Of a DNA stretch of 64,000 nt, positions 27,334-36,821 are shown in pieces. The stretch comes from Pseudomonas sp. AN-1. Its GTDB lineage: Bacteria; Pseudomonadota; Gammaproteobacteria; Pseudomonadales; Pseudomonadaceae. Below the pieces are notes generated by a model. That model was not told where the DNA came from and did no database searches. It worked only from the letters and a program-made list of their open reading frames with translations. Numbering within the stretch: the stretch's first letter is position 1; every line of letters begins with the position of its first letter. Made by a program: the position numbers and the translations under genes. The stretch lies in NCBI RefSeq assembly GCF_034057115.1, contig NZ_CP139195.1:4464001-4528000 (forward strand), written 5' to 3'.

Positions 27334-29478
27334 ATGCTCAGCACCGAACTCAAGTCCCAGATCCAGGGCGCCTACTCCCGTTTCCTCGAGGCCAAGGGCC
27401 TCAAGCCGCGCTACGGCCAGCGCCTGATGATCGCCGAAGTGGCCAAGGGCCTCGGCGCCATCGCGGTCGACGACGAGGGCAAGCGTCTCGGCGAGCCGGC
27501 GGTGGTGGCGGTCGAGGCCGGCACCGGTACCGGCAAGACGGTGGCCTACACCCTGGCGGCGATCCCGGCCGCCAAGGCCGCCGGCAAGCGCCTGGTGATC
27601 GCCACCGCCACCGTCGCCCTGCAGGAGCAGATCGTCTTCAAGGACCTGCCCGACCTGGCGCGCAACAGCGGGCTGTCCTTCAGCTTCGCCCTGGCCAAGG
27701 GCCGCGGCCGCTACCTGTGCCTGTCCAAGCTCGACCTGCTGCTGCAGGAAGGCGCCGCCCAGGGCGCCACCGCCCAGCTGTTCGAGGAGGAGGGCTTCCG
27801 CATCGACGTCGACGAGGCCAGCCAGAAGCTGTTCAACAGCATGATCGAGCGCCTGGCCGGCAGCCGCTGGGACGGCGATCGCGACGCCTGGCCGGAGGCC
27901 ATCGACGACGCCCAGTGGGCGCGGCTGACCACCGACCACACCCAGTGCACCGGCCGCCACTGCCCGAACTTCCAGCAGTGCGCCTTCTACAAGGCGCGCG
28001 AGGGCATGACCAAGGTCGACGTGATCGTCACCAACCACGACCTGGTGCTGGCCGACCTGGCCCTCGGCGGCGGCGCCATCCTGCCGCCGCCCGGCGATAC
28101 CCTCTACGTGTTCGACGAGGGCCACCACCTGCCGGACAAGGCCATCGGCCACTTCGCCCACTTCACCCGCCTGCGCTCCACCGCCGAGTGGCTGGAGCAG
28201 ATCGCCAAGAACCTCACCCGCCTGCTGGCGCAGAACCCGCTGCCCGGCGACTTCGGCCGGCTGGTCGAGGGCGTGCCGGAGCTGGCCCGCGAGATCCGCG
28301 CCCAGCAGCAGTTCGTCCAGGCCGCCTGCGAGGAACTCGGCGACTTCCGCCCCGGCGAGGACATGGAAGGCCGCGACCGGCCGCGGCACCGCTTCCCCGG
28401 CGGCGTGGTGCCCGAGCACCTGCGCGAGATGGGCATCGAGCTGAAGAAGGGCTTCAACCGCCTCACCGATCAGTTCACCCGGATGAGCGACATCCTCAAG
28501 GAGGCGATGGACGGCGACGGCAGCGCCGGAGTGAGCAGCTACCAGGCCGAGGAGTGGTATCCGCTGTTCGGCAGCCTGCTGGCGCGTGCGCAGAGCAACT
28601 GGGAGCTATGGACCGCCTTCACCAGCGAGGACCCCGAGGACAGCCCGCCGACCGCGCGCTGGCTGACCCTGGTGGAGAACGGCAGCTACCACGACATCGA
28701 GGTCAACGCCAGCCCGATCCTCGCCGCCGAGACCCTGCGCCGCCACCTGTGGAACGTCGCCCATGGCGCCCTGGTGACCTCGGCGACCCTCACCGCGCTG
28801 GGCAGCTTCGACCGCTTCCGCATGCGCTCCGGCCTGCCGAAGAACGCCGTCACCGCGGTGGTGCCCAGCCCGTTCCGCTACGCCGAGGCCGGCCTGCTGC
28901 ACGTCCCCGACCTCCAGGCCGACCCGCGCAAGGCCGACGAGCACACCGCGGCCATCGTCCGCGAGCTGCCGGCCATGCTCGAGGGCGCGCGCGGCAGCCT
29001 GGTGCTGTTCTCCTCGCGCAAGCAGATGCAGGAGGTGTTCGACGGGCTCGAGCGCGACTGGCGCAAGCGCGTGCTGATCCAGGGCAACCTGTCCAAGCAG
29101 GAGACCCTCAACAAGCACAAGGCGCGCGTCGACGACGGCGAGCCCAGCGTGCTGTTCGGCCTGGCCAGCTTCGCCGAGGGTGTCGACCTGCCCGGCGCCT
29201 GGTGCGAGCACGTGGTGATCGCCAAGATCCCCTTCGCCGTGCCCGACGATCCGGTCGAGGCGGCGCTGTCGGAGTGGATCGAGGCGCGCGGCGGCAACCC
29301 GTTCATGGAGATCGCCGTGCCCGACGCCTCCCTGCGCCTGATCCAGGCCTGCGGCCGCCTGCTGCGCACCGAGCAGGATACCGGCACGGTGACCCTGCTC
29401 GACCGCCGCGTGGTCACCCAGCGCTACGGCAAGGCCATCCTCAACACCCTGCCGCCGTTCCGCCGGCAGATCGACTGA
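27334..29478 (+). CDS. dinG: ATP-dependent DNA helicase DinG
   Basis: A 714-aa XPD-like superfamily 2 helicase, 5'-3', that resolves R-loops and replication-transcription conflicts. Walker A is VEAGTGTGKTVAYTL (near residue 68). Iron-sulfur cysteines are seen around YLCLSKLDLL and CTGRHCPNFQQCAFYK. The DEAH-type box is VFDEGHHLPDKA (near 265). Motif VI is IQACGRLLRTEQDTG. I chose the ATG at 27334 (MLSTELKSQ) over the one at 27289, as it matches the E. coli length (716 aa). Confidence 0.95.
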   Translation: MLSTELKSQIQGAYSRFLEAKGLKPRYGQRLMIAEVAKGLGAIAVDDEGKRLGEPAVVAVEAGTGTGKTVAYTLAAIPAAKAAGKRLVIATATVALQEQIVFKDLPDLARNSGLSFSFALAKGRGRYLCLSKLDLLLQEGAAQGATAQLFEEEGFRIDVDEASQKLFNSMIERLAGSRWDGDRDAWPEAIDDAQWARLTTDHTQCTGRHCPNFQQCAFYKAREGMTKVDVIVTNHDLVLADLALGGGAILPPPGDTLYVFDEGHHLPDKAIGHFAHFTRLRSTAEWLEQIAKNLTRLLAQNPLPGDFGRLVEGVPELAREIRAQQQFVQAACEELGDFRPGEDMEGRDRPRHRFPGGVVPEHLREMGIELKKGFNRLTDQFTRMSDILKEAMDGDGSAGVSSYQAEEWYPLFGSLLARAQSNWELWTAFTSEDPEDSPPTARWLTLVENGSYHDIEVNASPILAAETLRRHLWNVAHGALVTSATLTALGSFDRFRMRSGLPKNAVTAVVPSPFRYAEAGLLHVPDLQADPRKADEHTAAIVRELPAMLEGARGSLVLFSSRKQMQEVFDGLERDWRKRVLIQGNLSKQETLNKHKARVDDGEPSVLFGLASFAEGVDLPGAWCEHVVIAKIPFAVPDDPVEAALSEWIEARGGNPFMEIAVPDASLRLIQACGRLLRTEQDTGTVTLLDRRVVTQRYGKAILNTLPPFRRQID

Positions 29479-29590
29479 GTTCATATTGCCGGTGCGCGCG
29501 GCGCACCCGTGCGGCGCGTAGTAGGGTGCGCCATGCGCACCATCCATGCCCATGGCCGCGCGCAACCGTAAACCTGGCACAGGAGTCCCC

Positions 29591-30736
29591 ATGCACATCC
29601 ACGGCTATTTCGACCTGCAGTTCGAGGCGGTGAAGGACGCCTTCGCCGAGCTGTTCAACGACCCGCAGGAGCGCGGCGCCGCGCTGTGCGTGCAGATCGG
29701 CGGTGAGACGGTGCTCGACCTGTGGGCCGGCATGGCCGACAGGGATGGCCAGGAGCCCTGGCACACCGACACCATCCTCAACCTGTATTCCTGCACCAAG
29801 GCCTTCACCGCCGTCGCGGCGCTGCAGCTGGTCGGCGAGGGCAAGCTGGCGCTGGACGAGCCGGTCGCCCGCCTGTGGCCCGAGTTCGCCGCCGCCGGCA
29901 AGCAGCACGTCACCCTGCGCCAGCTGCTCAGCCATCGCGCCGGCCTGCCGGCGATCCGCCAGCCGCTGCCGCCGGAAGCCCTCTACGACTGGGAGACGAT
30001 GACCGCCGCGCTGGCCGCCGAGGCGCCGTGGTGGACGCCGGGCGACGGTCACGGCTATGCGCCCATCACCTACGGCTGGCTGATCGGCGAACCGATCCGC
30101 CGCGCCACCGGGCGCAATCCCGGCGAGGTGATCGTCGAGCGCACCGCGCGGCCGCTGGGCCTCGACTTCCACATCGGCCTCCCCGACAGCGAGTTCCACC
30201 GCGTCGCCCACATCTCCCGCGGCAAGGGCAACCTCGGCGACGCCGCCGCCCAGCGCGTGCTCAACGCGATGATGCGCGAGCCGCAGGCCATGACCACCCG
30301 CGCCTTCACCAACCCGCCGTCGATCATGACCAGCACCAACAAGCCGGAGTGGCGGCGCATGGCGCAGCCGGCGGCCAACGGCCACGGCAACGCGCGCAGC
30401 CTGGCCGGCTTCTACGCGGGACTGCTCGACGGCAGCCTGCTCGACAGCGCCCTGCTCGCCGAGATGACCCGCGAGCACAGCCTGGGCGACGACCGCACCC
30501 TGCTGACCCACACCCGCCTGGGCCTCGGCCTGATGCTCGAGCAGCCCGAGGTGCCCAACGCCACCTACGGCCTCGGCCGCCACGCCTTCGGCCACCCCGG
30601 CGCCGGCGGCTCCATCGGCTTCGCCGACCCCGAGCGCGAACTGGCCTTCGGCTTCGTCACCAACACCCTCGGCCCGTACGTGCTGATGGACCCGCGCGTG
30701 CAAAGGCTGGCGCGGGTGGTGGGGGGATGTTTGTAG
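29591..30736 (+). CDS. Serine hydrolase / family VIII-like esterase (beta-lactamase fold)
   Basis: A 381-aa protein of the class C beta-lactamase/EstB family. The nucleophile motif SxxK is LYSCTKAFTAVAALQLV (near residue 70). Downstream, APITYGWLIGEPIRRATGR probably holds the Tyr general base. The C-terminal GHPGAGGSIGFADPERELAFGFVTN replaces the KTG box, as in esterases. No signal peptide, so it is likely cytoplasmic. ATG at 29591 was chosen over 29546. It ends just before the CRISPR leader. Substrate unknown; P. aeruginosa has a similar gene (PA1047) near dinG. Confidence 0.85.
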   Translation: MHIHGYFDLQFEAVKDAFAELFNDPQERGAALCVQIGGETVLDLWAGMADRDGQEPWHTDTILNLYSCTKAFTAVAALQLVGEGKLALDEPVARLWPEFAAAGKQHVTLRQLLSHRAGLPAIRQPLPPEALYDWETMTAALAAEAPWWTPGDGHGYAPITYGWLIGEPIRRATGRNPGEVIVERTARPLGLDFHIGLPDSEFHRVAHISRGKGNLGDAAAQRVLNAMMREPQAMTTRAFTNPPSIMTSTNKPEWRRMAQPAANGHGNARSLAGFYAGLLDGSLLDSALLAEMTREHSLGDDRTLLTHTRLGLGLMLEQPEVPNATYGLGRHAFGHPGAGGSIGFADPERELAFGFVTNTLGPYVLMDPRVQRLARVVGGCL

Positions 30737-30804
30737 GGGGCGGTTGGCTCGGTAGAACTTCAATGGTCTGAATTGATCTTTGAAAACAGATGGTTAGGCT
30801 AAGT
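30737..30804 (+). promoter_or_regulatory. Leader of CRISPR array 1
   Basis: A short A+T-richer segment between the esterase stop and the first repeat. Its repeat-proximal end reads TGGTTAGGCTAAGT. This is nearly the same as the repeat-proximal end of the array 2 leader (TTGGTTACGCTAAGG), and both carry TTGATC or GATCAATT a little upstream. Degenerate repeats at the far end of the array also place the leader here. It should contain the array promoter and adaptation signals. Confidence 0.75.
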
Positions 30805-31576
30805 GTGTTCCCCACGGATGCGGGGATGAACCAGTCGGGGCCGACCTGCTTTTTCCAGGCTTCCCGTGTTCCCCACGGATGCGGGGATGAACCGAGCTAC
30901 ACAATCGCTTCAAATCCCTGTGCGTTGTGTTCCCCACGGATGCGGGGATGAACCGGACTACATCGGCGCCCGCGCGGCCGACGGCGATGTGTTCCCCACG
31001 GATGCGGGGATGAACCGAGTCTCCTTAGTGAAAGCTACGTCTCCGAGGAGTGTTCCCCACGGATGCGGGGATGAACCGAAAAAGCGCGCCGCAATACAGG
31101 CCGCCCCCGAGTGTTCCCCACGGATGCGGGGATGAACCGCTCGATGCTGTGGGTGCCGACAACCGTTTCCGGTGTTCCCCACGGATGCGGGGATGAACCG
31201 GAAATGCTCGCGCGGATTTTTGTTTTCGTCGGCGTGTTCCCCACGGATGCGGGGATGAACCGACCTCCGACAGCTGGGTGACCGCGGCGGCCGAGTGTTC
31301 CCCACGGATGCGGGGATGAACCGCCGGCGCTCGGCGCAGGCCTGGGTGTGAGCCTGTGTTCCCCGCGGATGCAGGGATGAACCGTGGAATCGCGTCGACC
31401 TCGAGAGCTGCGGCTACGTGTTCCCTGCGGATGCGGGGATGAGCAGATGTTCCTCACGCTGCGCCAGGCTAAGCACCTGTGTTCCTCGCGGATGCGGGGA
31501 TGAACCGTGAGGGCATGGCCGGGAGGCGGGCGAGGGGCGGCAACGACGTGTTCCCCGCGCATGTGGGGATGAACTG
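30805..31576 (+). CRISPR. CRISPR array 1 (type I-E, 13 repeats, 12 spacers)
   Basis: The 29-nt repeat has the form GTGTTCCCCACGGATGCGGG followed by GATGAACCG. Starts are at 30805, 30866, 30927, 30989, 31050, 31111, 31172, 31234, 31295, 31356, 31418, 31479 and 31548. Spacers are 32-33 nt, except the last, which is 40 nt. The last four repeats carry several substitutions each, which marks the old, leader-distal end on the right and gives plus-strand transcription. Inside the repeat stem there is an A·C mismatch relative to array 2. Spacer targets could not be searched. Confidence 0.97.
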
Positions 31577-32028
31577 CGCGTATCAATCTGCTGAGCCGCG
31601 ACGTCCAGCGCAATCCCTCCAGCGGATTCTGGTCGCGTCGTATCAGTGAGGAGCATCGGCTGGTCTAACGGCCGACAGCGGTGCACTGCAGATTGTGATG
31701 CGTCGGTATCACTTCTGGTGCGAGGCCGGTGTCGCGGAGTCTGCTGGGCTCTGCTGTCAATAAAGTAGGCATATTTTATTTGCTCGGCGGCAGAAGGCGC
31801 CGGGGGGCTTTATTGGCACTGTCCGACCCGTTCAAGGGGCTGCAAGCCTTGAGTGGTGCCGTCTGTAGGCTAGTCATGTTGCCTTTGGCCAGCGGCGGTT
31901 GCCGAGGTGATGCCGGGGGTGCCCCCCGTCAACTTTGGTTACCTGTGTTTCCAGCCAGGGTTTCGTTTGCTCGGCTTGCTGTGTTTTGATCGGCCAAGTT
32001 CGATATCGAGCAACAGAGGCAGCCAAGG
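31577..32028. other. Gap between CRISPR array 1 and cas3 (452 bases); probable cas promoter region
   Basis: No gene-like frame is seen. It contains an A+T-rich patch (TCAATAAAGTAGGCATATTT near 31757-31776) in otherwise GC-rich sequence. Such a patch is a plausible promoter or nucleoid-protein binding zone for the cas operon. The cas3 start is preceded by AAGG at about 32024. No recognisable repeat remnants were seen beyond 31576. Confidence 0.5.
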
Positions 32029-34713
32029 ATGACAGCCCTTCATTTTTCCGCATTTCCCCCACATGCCCGTGCTCTCTGGGCGAAAAGTGGCGACCCCGTC
32101 GGGCATGGGCTGCTGGCGCACATGCTGGATGTGGCGGCAGTGGCCGAGGTGCTACTGGAGCATGAGCCCGAGAGTAGTCTCGACTGGGCGGCGCAGGCCC
32201 TGGGCCTGGAGCGGCTGCAGGTGGTCCGCTGGGTTGCCGCCCTGGTCGGCTTGCATGACTTCGGCAAGGCCATTCCCGGTTTTCAGGACAAGTGGCCCGA
32301 GGGGCGAAAGGTCGAGGAAACCTTGGGGCTGCCGTTCCCTGCACGTTCGCTGAACGTGACCGACCATGCTTGTGCCAGCGCGGCCCTGTTGTGGGAGCAC
32401 TTGTCCGACCGGGGAGTCCCGCATCTGCTGTGGATTCGTCATGCCTTGCAGGCCATCAGTGCCCACCACGGCTACAACTTCAGTCAGCAGGAGTTCAATC
32501 GCGCCAAGCCGGCTTTCGAGCCCGCGGTGTGGGGCGAAGCGCGCCGAGAGGTCTTCGCGGCCTATTGGGCGGTGCTGGCGCCGCAGGGGGCTCCACAGGT
32601 CGAGGCCTTGTCCCTGCCGGCGGTGCAGTGGCTGGCAGGCCTTACCAGCGTGGCGGACTGGATAGGCTCCAATCCCGCCTGGTTTTCTCTTGGCGAGCGT
32701 CGGGATGCCTTGGCCGACCATCACGCGGATGCTCGCACGCTGGCAGAGCAGGCCTTGGCGGCTATCGGCTGGGGCCGCAGCGGCGCCTTGCTGCGCGATT
32801 CGGCAACCGTCGACGAGCTGATCGGGCGTATCGTCCAACGCCCGGAGTTGCGTGCCCGTCCGCTGCAGGGCGAGGCCGACCGGCTGCTCGACGGCGTGCG
32901 TGGCCCGGCCCTGCTGCTGGTCGAGGCCCCCATGGGGGAGGGCAAGACCGAGCTGGCCTTTCTCGCCCACTTGCGGCTGCAGGCGGCCAACCAGCATCGT
33001 GGCCTGTATGTCGCCTTGCCGACCCAGGCCACCGGCAATGCCCTGTTTCGCCGTGCGCTGACCTTTCTGCAGGCATTCGCCGGCGATAGCGCGCTGGACA
33101 TGCAGCTGGTGCATGGCGGGGCTGCGATGAACGACGACGTTCAGCAGCTGCGTGGCATTTATGGCACGCCCGGCGAAAGCGTGACTTCGTCCACCTGGTT
33201 CTCGCAGCGCCGGCGGCCGCTGCTTTCGCCCTATGGCGTCGGCACCGTCGACCAGGCGCTGTTCGCTGCGCTCAACGTCAAGCACCACTTCGTCCGGCTG
33301 TGGGGGCTTGCTAACCGGGTGGTGGTGCTCGACGAAGTACATGCCTACGACACCTACACCAGCGGCCTGATCGAGGCCCTGCTGCGCTGGCTCAAGGTCT
33401 TGGGCAGCTCGGTGGTGCTGATGAGCGCGACCCTGCCGGCGCAGCGGCGCGATTCCTTGCTGCGGGCCTGGGGCGTCGCGAACGACGCCATCCCGGGGCT
33501 GCCCTATCCGCGTCTGCTGCTGGCCGACGAGCGTGGCCTGCAAGGCGCTACCTGCGCCTCGCGCCCGTTGCCACCGATCAGCCTGCAGGCGGTAGGCGAG
33601 GATCTGGACAGCCTGGTCGCGTGCGCTCTGGAGTGCCTGCAGGGCGGCGGTTGCGGTGCGTTGATCGTCAACACAGTGGACCGTGCCCAGACTCTTTACC
33701 TCAGGCTGAAAGAGCGCCTGGGAGCGGATACGCGCCTGCTGCTGTTCCATGCGCGCTTCCCTGCCGACCAGCGTGGCGAGCGGGAGCGCGAGGTGCTGGC
33801 CGCTTTCGGCGCGGGCGGCGAGCGACCAGGCAGGGCGCTGCTGGTCGCTACGCAAGTGGCCGAGCAGTCGCTGGATATCGACTTCGACTTCATGCTCACC
33901 GACCTGGCCCCGGTCGACCTGATCCTGCAGCGTGCCGGCCGCCTGCATCGTCATCAACGCTCGCGCCCGGCGGCTCATGAACAGGCGCGCCTGTTCGTCG
34001 CCGGTCTTGCCCCCGAGCGGCTGCCCGACCTGAAAACCACCGGATGGGAATACATCTATGCGCCCTACATCCTCGGCCGCACCTGGGCGCTGCTGTCGCG
34101 TGAGACGGAGCTGCAGTTGCCGCAGGATATCGACCGCCTGGTACAGGCGGTGTATGGCGAGGCCGAGCTGCCGGCCGACCTCGCCGAGGCCGATCGCGCC
34201 TTTATCGAGGACGAGGCCTACGGAGGCCACCTCGGCAAATGCCAGACCGAGCGGATGATGGCCATCAATGTGGCGATCGATCCGGATGCCGAGCCGCAGA
34301 CGGCCTATGTGCAGAAGTGTCGCGGCTATGAGGATGGGGAGGAGGGCCTGGGGCTGCCCAACTACACCCGCCTGGGTGAGGACTCGGTCACTCTGGTGCC
34401 GGTGCATGTGGTGCCGGGAGGCTGGAGCCTGACTCCGGATGGCGCGGCCTTCGATCCCGACCAGTTGCTGACCGATACCCTGGCCAGGGCGCTCTATGCC
34501 CGTCAGCTCAAGGCCTCGCGCAAGGCGCTGGTCAAGCACTTCCAGGCCGCGGAAGCACCCCGGGCGTTTGCCGAGCATCCGTTGTTGCGCCATCTCAAAC
34601 CCTTGCCGCTGGAGCAGGGCTGCCTGCCGCTCGGCCGGCTGACGGTGCGTCTGGATAGCGAACTGGGGCTGGTTTACCAGAGCCCTCTTTCTTCAACCGA
34701 GGACAAGGCATGA
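32029..34713 (+). CDS. cas3: Cas3 nuclease-helicase, type I-E
   Basis: An 894-aa protein that is recruited to Cascade-bound DNA, then nicks and degrades it. The N-terminal HD nuclease domain has LHDFGKAIPGF near residue 75. The SF2 helicase follows, with Walker A VEAPMGEGKTEL near 300, the DExH box VVLDEVHAYD near 435, SAT motif VLMSATLP near 465, and motif VI LQRAGRLHRHQR near 635. Full length with all motifs intact. It is the first gene of the operon, and its TGA overlaps the cse1 ATG (ATGA at 34710-34713). Confidence 0.97.
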   Translation: MTALHFSAFPPHARALWAKSGDPVGHGLLAHMLDVAAVAEVLLEHEPESSLDWAAQALGLERLQVVRWVAALVGLHDFGKAIPGFQDKWPEGRKVEETLGLPFPARSLNVTDHACASAALLWEHLSDRGVPHLLWIRHALQAISAHHGYNFSQQEFNRAKPAFEPAVWGEARREVFAAYWAVLAPQGAPQVEALSLPAVQWLAGLTSVADWIGSNPAWFSLGERRDALADHHADARTLAEQALAAIGWGRSGALLRDSATVDELIGRIVQRPELRARPLQGEADRLLDGVRGPALLLVEAPMGEGKTELAFLAHLRLQAANQHRGLYVALPTQATGNALFRRALTFLQAFAGDSALDMQLVHGGAAMNDDVQQLRGIYGTPGESVTSSTWFSQRRRPLLSPYGVGTVDQALFAALNVKHHFVRLWGLANRVVVLDEVHAYDTYTSGLIEALLRWLKVLGSSVVLMSATLPAQRRDSLLRAWGVANDAIPGLPYPRLLLADERGLQGATCASRPLPPISLQAVGEDLDSLVACALECLQGGGCGALIVNTVDRAQTLYLRLKERLGADTRLLLFHARFPADQRGEREREVLAAFGAGGERPGRALLVATQVAEQSLDIDFDFMLTDLAPVDLILQRAGRLHRHQRSRPAAHEQARLFVAGLAPERLPDLKTTGWEYIYAPYILGRTWALLSRETELQLPQDIDRLVQAVYGEAELPADLAEADRAFIEDEAYGGHLGKCQTERMMAINVAIDPDAEPQTAYVQKCRGYEDGEEGLGLPNYTRLGEDSVTLVPVHVVPGGWSLTPDGAAFDPDQLLTDTLARALYARQLKASRKALVKHFQAAEAPRAFAEHPLLRHLKPLPLEQGCLPLGRLTVRLDSELGLVYQSPLSSTEDKA

Positions 34714-36272
34714 ATAGGAGTTTCAACCTGCTCGACGAGCCCTGGTTGCCGGTGCGCCTGCTGGACGGGCAGGTCTGCGACCTAGGGCTGCTGGAGGTGT
34801 TCGAGCGTGCCGGCGAGATCAGTGCCCTGGCGGAAACCGCGCCGCCCAGCCTGATCGCCCAGTACCGCCTGCTGCTGGCCATCCTCCATCGCGCGCTGAG
34901 TCGCGCCCAGGGGCGCTGGACGGACACCGACAGGGTGCGCTGGTATCGGCAGGGGCTGCCGGTCGAAGTCGTGCGCGACTATCTGGAGCATTGGCGCGAG
35001 CGCTTCTGGCTGTTCCATCCCGAGCAGCCCTTCATGCAGGTGGCGGCGCTGGCCGAGGCCGAGGAAACCCGCGACAAGCAAAAGCCCTGGTCGCAGATTT
35101 CCCTGGCCAGTGCCAACGGCAACACGCCGGTGGTGTTCGACCACTCCTGCGATCTGGCGCCGCGGCCGATTGCGGCGGCGGATGCGCTGCGCACCCTGCT
35201 GGGCTTTCTGCAGTTCACCCCCGGTGGCCTGGTCAAGACCATTCGCGATGCCGACAAGGCCGGCGCCCTGGCCAATACCGCGGCGGTCATGCCACTTGGT
35301 GCATCGCTGGCGCAAAGTCTCTGCCTGGCCTTGCATTCGCCCACCCAGGTCGGCCACGAGGATGTGCCCAGTTGGGAGCAGGCTCCGCCGAGCGTCGCGC
35401 AACTGCGTGGCGAGCCGCAGTTGGCCACCGGTCCCAATGATCGCTATAGCCGTCAGGCCCGCGCGGTACTGTTGCTAGCCGACGCGCAGGGGCGGGTGCA
35501 GTGGATACGTTTTGCCGCCGGCATTGCCTTGGCCGACGACGCCCAGGCTCCCGACCCCATGGCCAGCTACCGGGCCGGCAGCAATGGCCTGGTGCGTTTG
35601 AGCTTCAGCGAGGGGCGCGCATTCTGGCGCGATCTTCCGGCGCTGTTGCCTGATGCCGAAGGCTTGGCGTCCCAGCCGGCGGCAGTCCTGGGCTGGGCGG
35701 CCAACCTGCAGTTTCTGTTGGGTGGCAGCGAGCAGCCGTTGCTGGTGGCCGGGTTGGCCAGCGACCAAGCCAAGTTGCTGCGCTGGCGCTCCGAGCGCAT
35801 CACCTTGCCGGCGGCACTGCTGGCCGCGCCGGACTGCGCGAACGAACTGCGCCGGCAGGTGCGCGAGGCCGAAGAGCTGTTCGGCGATATCCGCAAGCTC
35901 GCCTCCGGCATGCTGGCCGACACCCTGCCTGATCCCGCCAGCAAGGACACCTGGGCCAGGGCGCGCAGCCAGTTCGATGCGGGACCGGCGCCGGCGCTTT
36001 ATTTCGCCTCGGCCGAGCGCGCCCTGGGCCAGGTGATGGCCCTGCTCGGCAGCGGCAACCCGGACGATCTGGACATGGCCGATGCCCTGTGGCGGCGCAC
36101 CCTGCTGGCAGCAGCCCTGTCTGCCTGGCAGGTTGTCCGCGACGGTTTGGGCCGCTCGCCCAAGGCGCTGCGTGCCGACGCCCGCTTTTATCCACGTCTG
36201 CTGGCACGCCTGCGCCCGCTACGTCCCCCGGAGAACACCCCCGCCGTCGCCGACAAGGAGGCCCGAGCATGA
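34710..36272 (+). CDS. casA: Cascade large subunit Cse1 (Cas8e)
   Basis: A 520-aa large subunit that recognises the PAM and recruits Cas3. The N-terminal FNLLDEPWLPVRLLDGQ and the central FLQFTPGGLVKTIRDADKAG region are family signatures. The length is near the E. coli 502 aa. It overlaps both neighbours by ATGA, so its translation is likely coupled to cas3 and cse2. No missing region is apparent. Confidence 0.95.
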   Translation: MNRSFNLLDEPWLPVRLLDGQVCDLGLLEVFERAGEISALAETAPPSLIAQYRLLLAILHRALSRAQGRWTDTDRVRWYRQGLPVEVVRDYLEHWRERFWLFHPEQPFMQVAALAEAEETRDKQKPWSQISLASANGNTPVVFDHSCDLAPRPIAAADALRTLLGFLQFTPGGLVKTIRDADKAGALANTAAVMPLGASLAQSLCLALHSPTQVGHEDVPSWEQAPPSVAQLRGEPQLATGPNDRYSRQARAVLLLADAQGRVQWIRFAAGIALADDAQAPDPMASYRAGSNGLVRLSFSEGRAFWRDLPALLPDAEGLASQPAAVLGWAANLQFLLGGSEQPLLVAGLASDQAKLLRWRSERITLPAALLAAPDCANELRRQVREAEELFGDIRKLASGMLADTLPDPASKDTWARARSQFDAGPAPALYFASAERALGQVMALLGSGNPDDLDMADALWRRTLLAAALSAWQVVRDGLGRSPKALRADARFYPRLLARLRPLRPPENTPAVADKEARA

Positions 36273-36811
36273 GCGACTACGCGCAGAGCTTTATCGCGTA
36301 CCTGGAATCTTTGCATGAGCGCGACCGTGGTGCCCTGGCGGTGCTGCGGCGCAGCCAGGGCTTCGCCCCCGGCGCCTATGCGCCGGCCTACCCCTACGTG
36401 GAGCGTTTTGTCGCGGCCGAGCGGCACGCTCAGGACGCCTCTCGCCTGGCGCTCTATGTGGTGGCCGGCCTTTACGCCACGCACCCCAGGCAGGGCGGGA
36501 AAAGCCTGGCCAGCAGCCTGGGCGAACTGATGCGCCAACGCGACAGCGCCAGCATCGAGCAGCGCTTCGTCGCCCTGTTGGGCGCCGACGCCGAGAACCT
36601 GGCGGTTTACCTGCGCCAGATCGTCAGCCTGCTGGCGGCCGGCGACCTGCCGCTGGACTACGGCGGCTTGCTCAAGGATCTGAGCCTCTGGCTCAACCCG
36701 CGGATCGACCCCGAGCGGCGCGACGCCGTGCGCCAGCGCTGGGCGCGGGATTTCTACCGGGCGCTGGTGCCCGCCACCAGCGAAAAAATGCCGACACCTG
36801 CCAACGATTGA
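36269..36811 (+). CDS. casB: Cascade small subunit Cse2
   Basis: A 180-aa, mainly helical protein that forms the inner belly dimer of Cascade and contacts the DNA strands. Features include LRRSQGFAPGAYAPAYPYVERFV, LGELMRQRDSASIEQRFVALLGAD and DYGGLLKDLSLWLNP. The ATG at 36269 overlaps the cse1 stop. The longer upstream in-frame start is rejected because it would run deep into cse1. Confidence 0.93.
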   Translation: MSDYAQSFIAYLESLHERDRGALAVLRRSQGFAPGAYAPAYPYVERFVAAERHAQDASRLALYVVAGLYATHPRQGGKSLASSLGELMRQRDSASIEQRFVALLGADAENLAVYLRQIVSLLAAGDLPLDYGGLLKDLSLWLNPRIDPERRDAVRQRWARDFYRALVPATSEKMPTPAND

Positions 36812-36821
36812 GAGGGACATC

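Noticed and set aside
30866-31613. Open frames running through CRISPR array 1 (repetitive PTDAGMN or SVGNT peptides)
   Set aside because: These are translations of the 29-nt repeats and have no start, ribosome site or family support.
31577-32028. Additional small gene between array 1 and cas3
   Set aside because: The short frames there lack a ribosome site, known domain or typical codon pattern, so it was kept as a non-coding promoter region.
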